The translations under genes and the position numbers were made by a program. Shown one piece after another: positions 1 to 5,794 of a stretch of DNA of 11,642 nucleotides (the stretch's first letter is position 1; every line of letters starts with the position of its first letter). Source of the DNA: DASUPK01 sp036505735 (lineage in GTDB: Bacteria > Actinomycetota > Thermoleophilia > Solirubrobacterales > 70-9); the NCBI GenBank assembly GCA_036505735.1, contig DASXSZ010000185.1:1-11642 (forward strand). The letters run 5' to 3'. The notes below the pieces were generated by a model. It saw nothing but the letters and a program-made list of their open reading frames with translations. It did no database searches and was not told where the DNA came from.

Positions 1-22
1 CTATCCACTGAGCTACGGGCGC
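1..22 (-). tRNA. tRNA 5' end, partial (probably tRNA-Arg)
   Basis: The reverse complement of this edge reads GCGCCCGTAGCTCAGTGGAT followed by AG. That is the 5' half of an acceptor stem (GCGCCCG), the invariant TA, and the start of a D-arm (GCTC, AGTGGATAG). The gene reads leftward out of the window, so its anticodon is not visible. The GGATAG D-loop together with this acceptor stem is most familiar from bacterial tRNA-Arg, but the isotype cannot be proven from 22 bases. It is divergent from rnz, whose product matures tRNA 3' ends. Its promoter should lie within 23-110; a weak minus-strand -10-like TATGCT is present at 71-66. Confidence 0.85.
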
Positions 23-228
23 GTCGTACTCAGCTTAAGCGCTTCGATCCATCTAACAGGGGGCGAGCATACGTTCTATCCGGGCCTGAGCCTAGCCCGA
101 AAAATGTGACGACTGCTCTCAAGCGAAACAGGACAGAGGCCGTCGTTCTTACCGGCGTGGTCGAGCGCGACCTCGCCGTACTTCTGCCATTTGGGGAGGG
201 TCACCCGTACTGGCGCGGGCGGGTGCGC

Positions 229-258
229 CCGACCGGCGAGGCCTGCGCTTTCTACGCT
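229..258 (+). promoter_or_regulatory. Candidate rnz promoter, possibly leaderless
   Basis: A TACGCT hexamer at 253-258 fits the TAnnnT form of a -10 box. CCGACC at 229-234 keeps the GAC core of a -35 box, and the spacer is 18 bases. The rnz ATG begins 9 bases after the -10, so a transcript could start at or just before the A of the ATG. The only Shine-Dalgarno-like bases are a weak AGG at 259-261. The same TACGCT hexamer occurs upstream of pyrR. This call rests on pattern only. Confidence 0.35.
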
Positions 259-267
259 AGGCGGCCC

Positions 268-1251
268 ATGGATCTCTCGGTCGTCTTTCTCGGCACCGGC
301 GGTTCCGTGCCCTCGGCGCGGAGGGCGACAGCGTGCCTGCTGATCCGCTCCGGTGGCTCGCGCGTTCTGGTCGACTGCGGAGAGGGGGCGCAGCGCCAGA
401 TGATCAACTCGACCGGGCTCGTCCAGGTCGACGACATCTACGTCACGCACTTCCACGCCGACCACTACCTGGGCCTGCCGGGGCTGCTCAAGACCTACGA
501 CCTGATGGAGCGGCAGGCGCCGCTCCGAATCGTCGGGCCGGCCGGCCTGCACAGCCTCTTCGAAGGGCTCCGGCGGATCTTCGGCAGGCTCCGTTTCGAC
601 GTGGAGCTGATCGAGCTCGGGCCGGGGGAGGCGATCGAGCACGACGGCTTCGAGATGCGTGCGTTCGCGGTCGAGCACCGGATGAAGGCCCTCGGCTACG
701 CGTACGTGGAGCCCGAGCGGCCCGGGCGCTTCGACGTCGAGGCGGCGCGTGGTCTGGGCATCACCGACGATCGCGACTTCGGGCGCCTTCAGCGCGGGGA
801 GACGATCTCCGTGAACGGCTCCGAGATCCGGCCGGATCAGGTGATGGGCGACCGGCGTCGGGGCCGCAAGGCCGTGATCACGGGTGACACGTCGCCCTGC
901 GAGATGACCCGCATCGCCGCCCACGCCGCCCAGCTCCTCGTCCACGACGGGACCTTCGCCGTCGAGGAATCCGCCCGGGCGGCCGAGACGGGGCATTCGA
1001 CCGCGCGTGACGCTGCGGAGCTCGCCGCCGACGCCCAGGTCGGCATGCTCGCGATCGTCCACGTCTCCTCTCGCTACAACGTCGGGGCGGTCCTCAACGA
1101 GGCCCGCGACGCGTTTCCCAACACCTTCGCCCCGCGCGACTTCGACCTGGTGGAGATCCCGTTCCCGGAGCGCGGCGATCCGAAGCTAGTCCCCGAGGGG
1201 GCGCGGCAGCGCCCGGAGCCCCTCGCCGAGCCCGCGCCCACCGGCGATTAG
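268..1251 (+). CDS. rnz: Ribonuclease Z (tRNA 3'-endonuclease)
   Basis: A 327-residue protein of the metallo-beta-lactamase fold, the usual size of the short RNase Z form. RNase Z cuts precursor tRNAs just after the discriminator base to make the 3' end to which CCA is added; it is a zinc-dependent cytoplasmic enzyme. All metal ligands are visible: HFHADH at 61-66 (His61, His63, Asp65, His66), His137, Asp207 in GDTSP, and His265 before the family-typical SSRY. His243 lies in GHST. The glycine-rich stretch at 162-185 with GRLQRG corresponds to the region next to the tRNA-binding arm. I chose the ATG at 268 because family homology starts there (MDLSVVFLGTGGSVPS). The frame stays open upstream to 106, but those 54 residues resemble nothing in the family. 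The stop overlaps the stop of the convergent hydrolase. Confidence 0.95.
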   Translation: MDLSVVFLGTGGSVPSARRATACLLIRSGGSRVLVDCGEGAQRQMINSTGLVQVDDIYVTHFHADHYLGLPGLLKTYDLMERQAPLRIVGPAGLHSLFEGLRRIFGRLRFDVELIELGPGEAIEHDGFEMRAFAVEHRMKALGYAYVEPERPGRFDVEAARGLGITDDRDFGRLQRGETISVNGSEIRPDQVMGDRRRGRKAVITGDTSPCEMTRIAAHAAQLLVHDGTFAVEESARAAETGHSTARDAAELAADAQVGMLAIVHVSSRYNVGAVLNEARDAFPNTFAPRDFDLVEIPFPERGDPKLVPEGARQRPEPLAEPAPTGD

Positions 1252-2114
1252 ACCGAGCCTGCCAGATCGGCGATCGCTCCGGCGACCGCCGAAGCCTGAT
1301 CTTCCTGGAGGAAATGCTTGGCGTGGATGACGCGAGCCTCTTTGCCGAGAGCGTCTTCGATCGCGCGTCGCCGATCCTCACCGAGGGCCGGGTCCCGATC
1401 GCCCCAGAGGATCGTCGCGGGCCAGCCCACCTCCTTCAGGCCGTCGATGTAGAAGCGCTCCTTCTCCTCGGTCAGCTCGAACCCGCGCACGATCCGTCGG
1501 AAGGAGCGGTTTCCGCCATCGCCGTGAAGCATGGCGAGATGGGCGTCGACCTCGTGGGCGGGCGTGGCGGAGCGGTTGCCGATCCCCTGCAGGTAGAAGA
1601 GCCAGCGGGCCACGGGTGGGCGGATCGTAGCCACCCAGATCGGGCCGATCACCGGCGGCGCCGCCAAGTCCATCGACCAGACGCGGCGGAAGTGGGCGAC
1701 GTCGATCAGGGTGTCGAGCACCGTCAGCGTCCGAACGCGCTCGCGGTTGCGGAGCGCCCATTCGAGCCCGATCGGGCCCCCGATGTCGTGCAGGACGAAA
1801 TGGCAGCGCTCGATTCCGAGAGCGTCGATCGCTTCCCCGGTCCAGCGGCCAAGCCCCGACCAGCTGTAGTCGAAGCCCTGGGGCTTCTTAGCCAGCCCGA
1901 GCCCCGGTAGGTCGAAGGCGACGCCGCGCAGGCGTCGCTGGGCGAGGAGCGGCAGGACCTTGCGGTAGAGGAAGGAGCTCACTGGAATCCCGTGCATGAG
2001 CACCACCGGCTCACCGTCGCCCTGCTCGCGGACGAAGCTCTGCACTCCGGCCGCCTCGAACTCGCGGCCGGCCGACCGATGGTGCTCTATCGCCTCCGCG
2101 ACCGCGCGACGCAC
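1248..2114 (-). CDS. Alpha/beta-fold hydrolase, haloalkane dehalogenase/epoxide hydrolase-like
   Basis: About 288 residues from a GTG start. The oxyanion-hole loop is HGIP (41-44), followed by VSSFLYRKVLP, very like the HGNPTSSYLWR-type segment of haloalkane dehalogenases. The nucleophile elbow is LHDIGGPIGLEWA with Asp110 as nucleophile. The acid is probably Asp241 in WGDRDP and the base is His267 in KHFLQED. An Asp nucleophile means an ester-intermediate hydrolase, as in dehalogenases and epoxide hydrolases. The two residues that stabilise halide in dehalogenases (Asn/Glu after HG, Trp after the nucleophile) are both Ile here, so dehalogenase activity is doubtful; the substrate is unknown. 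No signal peptide is seen. The start is uncertain: GTG at 2165 would add 17 residues, while GTG at 2045 would remove the first strand (EFEAAGV). The frame stays open to 2333, but that would enter pyrR. It is divergent from the pyr operon. Confidence 0.85.
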   Translation of the reverse strand: MRRAVAEAIEHHRSAGREFEAAGVQSFVREQGDGEPVVLMHGIPVSSFLYRKVLPLLAQRRLRGVAFDLPGLGLAKKPQGFDYSWSGLGRWTGEAIDALGIERCHFVLHDIGGPIGLEWALRNRERVRTLTVLDTLIDVAHFRRVWSMDLAAPPVIGPIWVATIRPPVARWLFYLQGIGNRSATPAHEVDAHLAMLHGDGGNRSFRRIVRGFELTEEKERFYIDGLKEVGWPATILWGDRDPALGEDRRRAIEDALGKEARVIHAKHFLQEDQASAVAGAIADLAGSV

Positions 2115-2165
2115 GAGACAATCATCGCGCGTTGCGGCTTCGCCCTCGTCGGGATCTGAGCGCAC

Positions 2166-2174
2166 TGCTACGCT
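2166..2174 (+). promoter_or_regulatory. Candidate pyr operon promoter (extended -10)
   Basis: TGCTACGCT combines an extended -10 TGn with a TAnnnT hexamer (TACGCT at 2169-2174). Transcription would start near 2181-2183, giving a leader of about 45 bases that contains the whole PyrR-binding hairpin and little else. No convincing -35 box lies 16-19 bases upstream, which an extended -10 can tolerate. There is room for only a short leader, with no transcription attenuator, which agrees with translational control. Sequence pattern only. Confidence 0.4.
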
Positions 2175-2187
2175 GGCCGCGCAAGCC

Positions 2188-2220
2188 CCTTTAACCCGGT
2201 CCCGCGAGGCCAGGAAGGAG
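2188..2220 (+). promoter_or_regulatory. PyrR-binding RNA hairpin overlapping the pyrR ribosome binding site
   Basis: Bases 2198-2211 read GGTCCCGCGAGGCC and fit the PyrR-binding consensus ARUCCNGNGAGGYU. The two departures are a compensating swap of the outer A-U pair to G-C. Upper stem: G2198-C2211, G2199-C2210, U2200-G2209, C2201-G2208, closing the six-base loop CCGCGA. Lower stem: C2197-G2213 and C2196-G2214 with A2212 bulged, then an unpaired UAAC (2192-2195), then CCUU (2188-2191) with AAGG (2215-2218). The lower stem ties up most of the Shine-Dalgarno GGAAGGAG (2213-2220) that serves the GTG at 2228. This matches the translational repression described for mycobacterial pyr operons: PyrR with UMP stabilises the hairpin and blocks ribosome entry. 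No antiterminator/terminator pair is present. Confidence 0.85.
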
Positions 2221-2227
2221 CGCAGCA

Positions 2228-2872
2228 GTGAGCGACGAGAGGGTCGTGCTCGATCACGACGATCTACGGCGGACGCTTGTCCGTATCGCCCACGAGATCG
2301 TCGAGAAGAACGAGGAGTCGGAGCGGCTGGCACTGGTCGGCATCCACACGCGCGGCGCGGTGATCTGCCGCCGCCTCCACGCGCTGGTCGGCGAGCTCTC
2401 CGGGACGGACGTCCCCCTCGGGGATCTCGACATCTCCTTCTACCGCGACGACATCGAGCGTCGTGAGGCGCGCGAGGCGCCCGTCGTCCACGACTCCCAC
2501 CTCGACTTCGATCTCGCCGGCCGCACGATCGTCCTGGTCGACGACGTGCTCTACACGGGGAGGACGGTCCGCGCAGCGATCGACGCCCTCTTCGACTACG
2601 GACGGCCCGCGCGCGTTCAGCTCGCCGTGCTTGCGGACCGCGGCCACCGGGAGCTGCCGATCCGCCCCGATTACGTCGGCAAGAACCTGCCCACAGCGCC
2701 GGGCGAGCGGGTCAATGTCCGGCTCGAGGAGACCGACGGGATCGACGAGGTTGCGATCACTCCTGCGGGGGCTTTTGTGCGAGGGCGCTCCGATGACTCG
2801 AGGGCGCGCGACAGCGCGACCCGTGAAAGGTCGGAGGAGCGACCCGTTTCAGGAGGGAAGGAGGAGTCATGA
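2228..2872 (+). CDS. pyrR: Bifunctional PyrR: pyr operon regulator / uracil phosphoribosyltransferase
   Basis: A 214-residue protein. PyrR binds the pyr leader RNA in the presence of UMP and also converts uracil plus PRPP to UMP. The PRPP-binding signature IVLVDDVLYTGRT is at 101-113. DISFYRDD (68-75) and the stretch RGHRELPIRPDYVGKNLPT (138-156) are typical of PyrR rather than of Upp. The core ends near residue 184 (AGAFV), about where PyrR proteins normally stop. The last 30 residues are a charged, low-complexity tail encoded by the segment that also holds the hairpins before pyrB. The GTG start at 2228 is placed by the Shine-Dalgarno GGAAGGAG ending 7 bases upstream, which lies inside the PyrR-binding hairpin. 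The gene is therefore expected to be autoregulated. It overlaps pyrB by 4 bases (ATGA). Confidence 0.96.
   Translation: MSDERVVLDHDDLRRTLVRIAHEIVEKNEESERLALVGIHTRGAVICRRLHALVGELSGTDVPLGDLDISFYRDDIERREAREAPVVHDSHLDFDLAGRTIVLVDDVLYTGRTVRAAIDALFDYGRPARVQLAVLADRGHRELPIRPDYVGKNLPTAPGERVNVRLEETDGIDEVAITPAGAFVRGRSDDSRARDSATRERSEERPVSGGKEES
2817..2851 (+). promoter_or_regulatory. Two mutually exclusive hairpins at the end of pyrR
   Basis: Hairpin A pairs CGACC (2817-2821) with GGTCG (2829-2833) around the loop CGTGAAA. Hairpin B pairs TGAAAGGTC (2824-2832) with GACC (2841-2844) and TTTCA (2847-2851), a CG bulge separating the two parts, around the loop GGAGGAGC. Both use GGTC 2829-2832, so only one can form at a time. 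A 9-base direct repeat, GCGACCCGT at 2816-2824 and 2839-2847, creates the alternative. The loop of B shows a Shine-Dalgarno-like GGAGGAG, and the real pyrB site (2855-2866) follows directly. The A loop only loosely resembles the PyrR consensus. The pairings are seen in the sequence; a role is speculative. Confidence 0.3.
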
Positions 2873-3828
2873 AGCACCTGCTCGGCGTGGATCAGCTGAC
2901 ACGCGAGGAGCTGGAGCGCATCCTCACTCGCGCCACGAGCTTCGCGGAGGTGGGCCGGCGCGACATCAAGAAGGTGCCCACTCTGCGGGGCCGCACCATC
3001 GTCAACCTCTTTTACGAGGCCAGCACGCGGACGCTCTCCTCGTTCGAGCTCGCTGCGAAGCGGCTCTCGGCGGACGTGGTCAGCGTCAAGTCGGCCGGCT
3101 CCTCGGTCGACAAGGGCGAGTCGCTCAAGGATACGGTCGCGACCCTCTCGGCCTACGACCCGGCCGCGATCGTGATCCGTTCACCCCACGCCGGCGCGGC
3201 CGGCCTGGTCGCTCGCTGGACCGAGGCGTCGGTGATCAACGCCGGGGACGGGAAGCACGAGCACCCAACCCAGGCCCTGCTCGACGTCTTCACGCTGCGC
3301 CAGCGGCTCGACTCCCTGGAGGGGGCGAACATCTGGATCGTGGGCGACGTCCTGCACAGCCGCGTCGCCCGCTCCTGCCTGCTGGCCTTCCGGAAGCTGG
3401 GAGCGAAGGTGACGGTCTGCGGCCCGCCGACACTGATTCCGCGGGGGATCGAATCGCTCGGCGTCGAGGTCTCCTACGATCTCGACGGGCTTGGCGACGC
3501 CGACGTCGTCTACGCCCTTCGCATGCAGCGGGAGCGGATGACCGAGAGCTTCGTCCCCTCACTGCGCGAGTACGCCAGCCACTACCAGATCGACTCACGG
3601 CGGCTCGGGCCGCGGCAGCTGCTCATGCACCCGGGCCCGGTGAACCGCGGCATCGAGCTCTCGCCGGAGGTGATCGACTCACCCCAGTCGCTGATCACGG
3701 CGCAGGTCGAGAGCGGGCTGGTCGTGCGGATGGCGATCCTCTACGAGCTCCTCGCCGGCAGTGACCGGGCGCGGCCCGAGCGCGGGCCCGCGCCGGCCGA
3801 CACCCCGACGATCGGGCAGCCCGCGTGA
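2869..3828 (+). CDS. pyrB: Aspartate carbamoyltransferase, catalytic subunit
   Basis: A 319-residue enzyme making N-carbamoyl-L-aspartate from carbamoyl phosphate and aspartate, the first committed pyrimidine step. Carbamoyl-phosphate residues are in FYEASTRT (48-55; Ser52, Thr53, Arg54, Thr55). The mobile-loop segment SSVDKGES (78-85) supplies a Ser and Lys82. Arg104 lies in IVIRSP, HEHPTQ is at 130-135, Arg165 is in LHSR, Arg218 and Gln220 are in LRMQRER, and HPGPVNRG closes the site at 254-261. Residue 56 is Leu where most family members have Arg (STRTR). The last 20 residues form a Pro-rich tail beyond the usual end. A strong purine-rich ribosome binding site (GGGAAGGAGGAG, 2855-2866, inside pyrR) precedes the ATG. 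No pyrI regulatory-subunit gene is seen. pyrB overlaps pyrR and pyrC by 4 bases each, so control is expected through the upstream PyrR switch. Confidence 0.97.
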   Translation: MKHLLGVDQLTREELERILTRATSFAEVGRRDIKKVPTLRGRTIVNLFYEASTRTLSSFELAAKRLSADVVSVKSAGSSVDKGESLKDTVATLSAYDPAAIVIRSPHAGAAGLVARWTEASVINAGDGKHEHPTQALLDVFTLRQRLDSLEGANIWIVGDVLHSRVARSCLLAFRKLGAKVTVCGPPTLIPRGIESLGVEVSYDLDGLGDADVVYALRMQRERMTESFVPSLREYASHYQIDSRRLGPRQLLMHPGPVNRGIELSPEVIDSPQSLITAQVESGLVVRMAILYELLAGSDRARPERGPAPADTPTIGQPA

Positions 3829-5204
3829 ACGTCAGCGCAAACGGAGCCTCTAAGGGTGCTGAGGCGCCCAGGTTGATCTCCCGCCCGGGACCGCCGGCCA
3901 ACCTGATCGTGCGTGGGGCCCGGCTGGTCGATCCCAGGACGAAGCTCGACGCGACCCGCGACCTGGTCGTCCGAGACGGCGAAATCGCCGAGCTCGCCGA
4001 GCCGGGGGGCGCGCCCGAGATCGAGGGCGCCGAGGTCGTCGACGGCGAGGGCCTGCTCGCTCTCCCGGCCTTCATCGACCCCCACGTCCACCTCCGGGTG
4101 CCCGGCCAGGAGCACAAGGAGGACCTCGAGACCGGCACCCGCTCGGCGGCGGCCGGCGGCTACTGCGCGGTGATCGCGATGGCGAACACCGCACCCCCGA
4201 TCGATTCCGCCGCGGTTCTCGGCTCCGTCAGAGACCGAGCGGAGCGGGAAGCGTCGATTCCCGTCGGCTTCGTCGCCAACGTGACACGAGCGATGGGCGG
4301 CGCCGAGCTCACCGAGATGGCCGAGCTCCGAGAGGTCGGGGCGATCGGATTCTCCGACGATGGGCTGCCGATCGCAAACGCCCGGGTCCTGCGCAGGGCC
4401 CTCCAGTACCAGCGGCTGGCGGGGGGTGTGATCGCGCTCCATGAAGAGGATCCGGATCTGTCCGCCGGAGGAGTCATGCACGAGGGGGATGTCTCGGCGG
4501 CACTGGGAACGGCGGGCGTGCCCTCGGTCTCCGAGTCGACGCTGATCGCCCGGGATTGCTCGCTGGCGCTCTACGAGGACGCGCCGATCCACGTCCAGCA
4601 CCTCTCCGCGCGGACATCGGTCGAGGAGATCGCCCGCGCCAAGGCGGCCGGAGTCCGGGTCACCTGCGAGGCCACCCCACATCACCTGACGCTCACCGAG
4701 GATGCGGTGCGGAGCCTCGACCCCCGCTTCAAGATGAACCCGCCGCTGCGCGCGGAGGATGATCGCCAGGCGCTGATCGAGGGACTCGGTGACGGGACGA
4801 TCGACTGCGTCGCCACCGATCACGCGCCGCACGCCGCGGAGGAGAAGGAGGTGCCCTTCGAGGAGGCTGCCTGGGGTGTGACCGGTCTGGAGACCGCGTT
4901 CGCCGCGCTCTACAGCGAGCTGGTGCTCCCGGGGGTCCTGCCGCTCGAGCTCCTCATAGAGCGGATGACCTGTGGCGGCGAGCCCTTCGGGATCGAGCCC
5001 CCAAGGCTGGAGAAAGGCGCGCTCGCCAATATCACCCTGATCGACCCGGAACTCAGCTGGACGGTGGGCGAGGAGGGCTACGAGAGCCGCTCCTACAACA
5101 ACTGCTTCGGCGGCCGCGAGCTCACCGGGCGGGTCTTGATGACGGTGGCCGCCGGCTGCGTGGCGTTCCGGCAGCGGAGCTTTGCAATGGGAGTCGCCCC
5201 TTGA
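3825..5204 (+). CDS. pyrC: Dihydroorotase, class I
   Basis: A 459-residue amidohydrolase-fold enzyme that cyclises carbamoyl aspartate to dihydroorotate. Metal ligands are readable: His87 and His89 in DPHVHLR (85-91), an Asp of FSDDG (176-180) acting as the bridging carboxylate expected in class I enzymes, His206 in ALHEED, His259 in HVQHLS and Asp332 in ATDHAPH. TPHHL (284-288) and FKMNPPLR (302-309) are family signatures. Position 92 is Val in HLRVPG, where many relatives have Glu (HLREPG). The GTG start at 3825 overlaps the pyrB stop (GTGA). The family core begins near residue 26 (NLIVRGARLVDP), so the first 25 residues are an extension of unknown value. No strong Shine-Dalgarno is visible, which fits translational coupling to pyrB. 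Confidence 0.96.
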   Translation: MNVSANGASKGAEAPRLISRPGPPANLIVRGARLVDPRTKLDATRDLVVRDGEIAELAEPGGAPEIEGAEVVDGEGLLALPAFIDPHVHLRVPGQEHKEDLETGTRSAAAGGYCAVIAMANTAPPIDSAAVLGSVRDRAEREASIPVGFVANVTRAMGGAELTEMAELREVGAIGFSDDGLPIANARVLRRALQYQRLAGGVIALHEEDPDLSAGGVMHEGDVSAALGTAGVPSVSESTLIARDCSLALYEDAPIHVQHLSARTSVEEIARAKAAGVRVTCEATPHHLTLTEDAVRSLDPRFKMNPPLRAEDDRQALIEGLGDGTIDCVATDHAPHAAEEKEVPFEEAAWGVTGLETAFAALYSELVLPGVLPLELLIERMTCGGEPFGIEPPRLEKGALANITLIDPELSWTVGEEGYESRSYNNCFGGRELTGRVLMTVAAGCVAFRQRSFAMGVAP

Positions 5205-5794
5205 CGGGTGCCGGCAAGCTGGATCCGAAAAGGACGGCGCTGGTCGTCGTCGACGTCCAGGAGGGATTTCGCAGGGTGATCCCCGACTTCGAGCGCTTGG
5301 CGAAGGCCACCGCGACCCTGATCGAGGGAGCGGAGGCAATCGGCATACCGATCGTGGTCACCGAGCAATACCCAAAGGGACTGGGGCAGACGGCGCCGGA
5401 GGTGGCGGATCACTTCCCCGAGGGCACTCGCCCCCTCGAGAAGGTCCGGTTCTCGGCAAGGGACGCTGACGGCTTCCACCTCGGCACGCGGGACCAGGTG
5501 CTCCTCTGCGGGATAGAGACGCACGTCTGCGTCAACCAGACCGCCCTCGACCTGCTCGACTCGGGGGTGCAGGTGCAGGTCGCTGAGGACGCCGTCGGCT
5601 CGCGGAGCGAGGAGAACAAGAGGGTCGGCCTGCACAAGATGGAACGTGCTGGCGCCGTCCTGACCAGTGTCGAGACGGCGCTCTTCGAACTGCTCGGGCG
5701 GGCCGGCACCGGAGAGTTCAAACGGGTACAGAAGCTGATCCTCGACTACGCCCCGAACCCGCACAGGCCGACGGGGAGGGCGAAGGTCACGTGA
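5201..5794 (+). CDS. Isochorismatase-family cysteine hydrolase inside the pyr operon
   Basis: A 197-residue protein with the family's Asp-Lys-Cys triad: Asp18 in VVDVQEGF, Lys81 in LEKVRFS and Cys110 in GIETHVCV, the usual nucleophile context. The fold family includes nicotinamidases, isochorismatases, N-carbamoylsarcosine and ureidoacrylate amidohydrolases and the uncharacterised ISOC1/2 proteins. The short length and GIETHVCV most resemble the ISOC-like group. The substrate cannot be read from the sequence, and it is not a known step of UMP synthesis. The start is TTG at 5201, overlapping the pyrC stop (TTGA), with GGGAG at 5189-5193 seven bases upstream. The downstream end overlaps carA by 4 bases. 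Being locked in the operon on both sides implies co-regulation by PyrR. A role in removing a carbamoyl or ureido by-product, or in salvage, is inference only. Confidence 0.9.
   Translation: MTGAGKLDPKRTALVVVDVQEGFRRVIPDFERLAKATATLIEGAEAIGIPIVVTEQYPKGLGQTAPEVADHFPEGTRPLEKVRFSARDADGFHLGTRDQVLLCGIETHVCVNQTALDLLDSGVQVQVAEDAVGSRSEENKRVGLHKMERAGAVLTSVETALFELLGRAGTGEFKRVQKLILDYAPNPHRPTGRAKVT

Noticed and set aside
66..71. Minus-strand TATGCT as a tRNA promoter -10 box.
   Set aside because: No acceptable -35 element sits at the right distance, so it is mentioned only as a weak possibility and not listed as a feature.
81..104. CGGGC...GCCCG hairpin (81-85 with 95-99) followed by a run of A, considered as a terminator.
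   Set aside because: On the + strand the hairpin is followed by A, not T. On the minus strand the T run comes before the hairpin. Neither orientation makes an intrinsic terminator.
106..267. In-frame upstream extension of rnz adding 54 residues.
   Set aside because: The added residues show no family resemblance, the ATG at 268 starts exactly at the conserved first strand, and a plausible promoter lies within the extension.
2463..3764. A 433-codon + strand frame overlapping pyrR and pyrB in another frame.
   Set aside because: Its product is Arg/Ala/Gly-rich without domains, while the competing frames encode full PyrR and PyrB.
3741..5339. A 532-codon open frame on the minus strand opposite pyrC and the hydrolase gene.
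   Set aside because: It is antisense to genes with complete catalytic motifs and has low-complexity, charged composition with no recognisable domain. GC-rich third positions on one strand commonly leave such frames open on the other.
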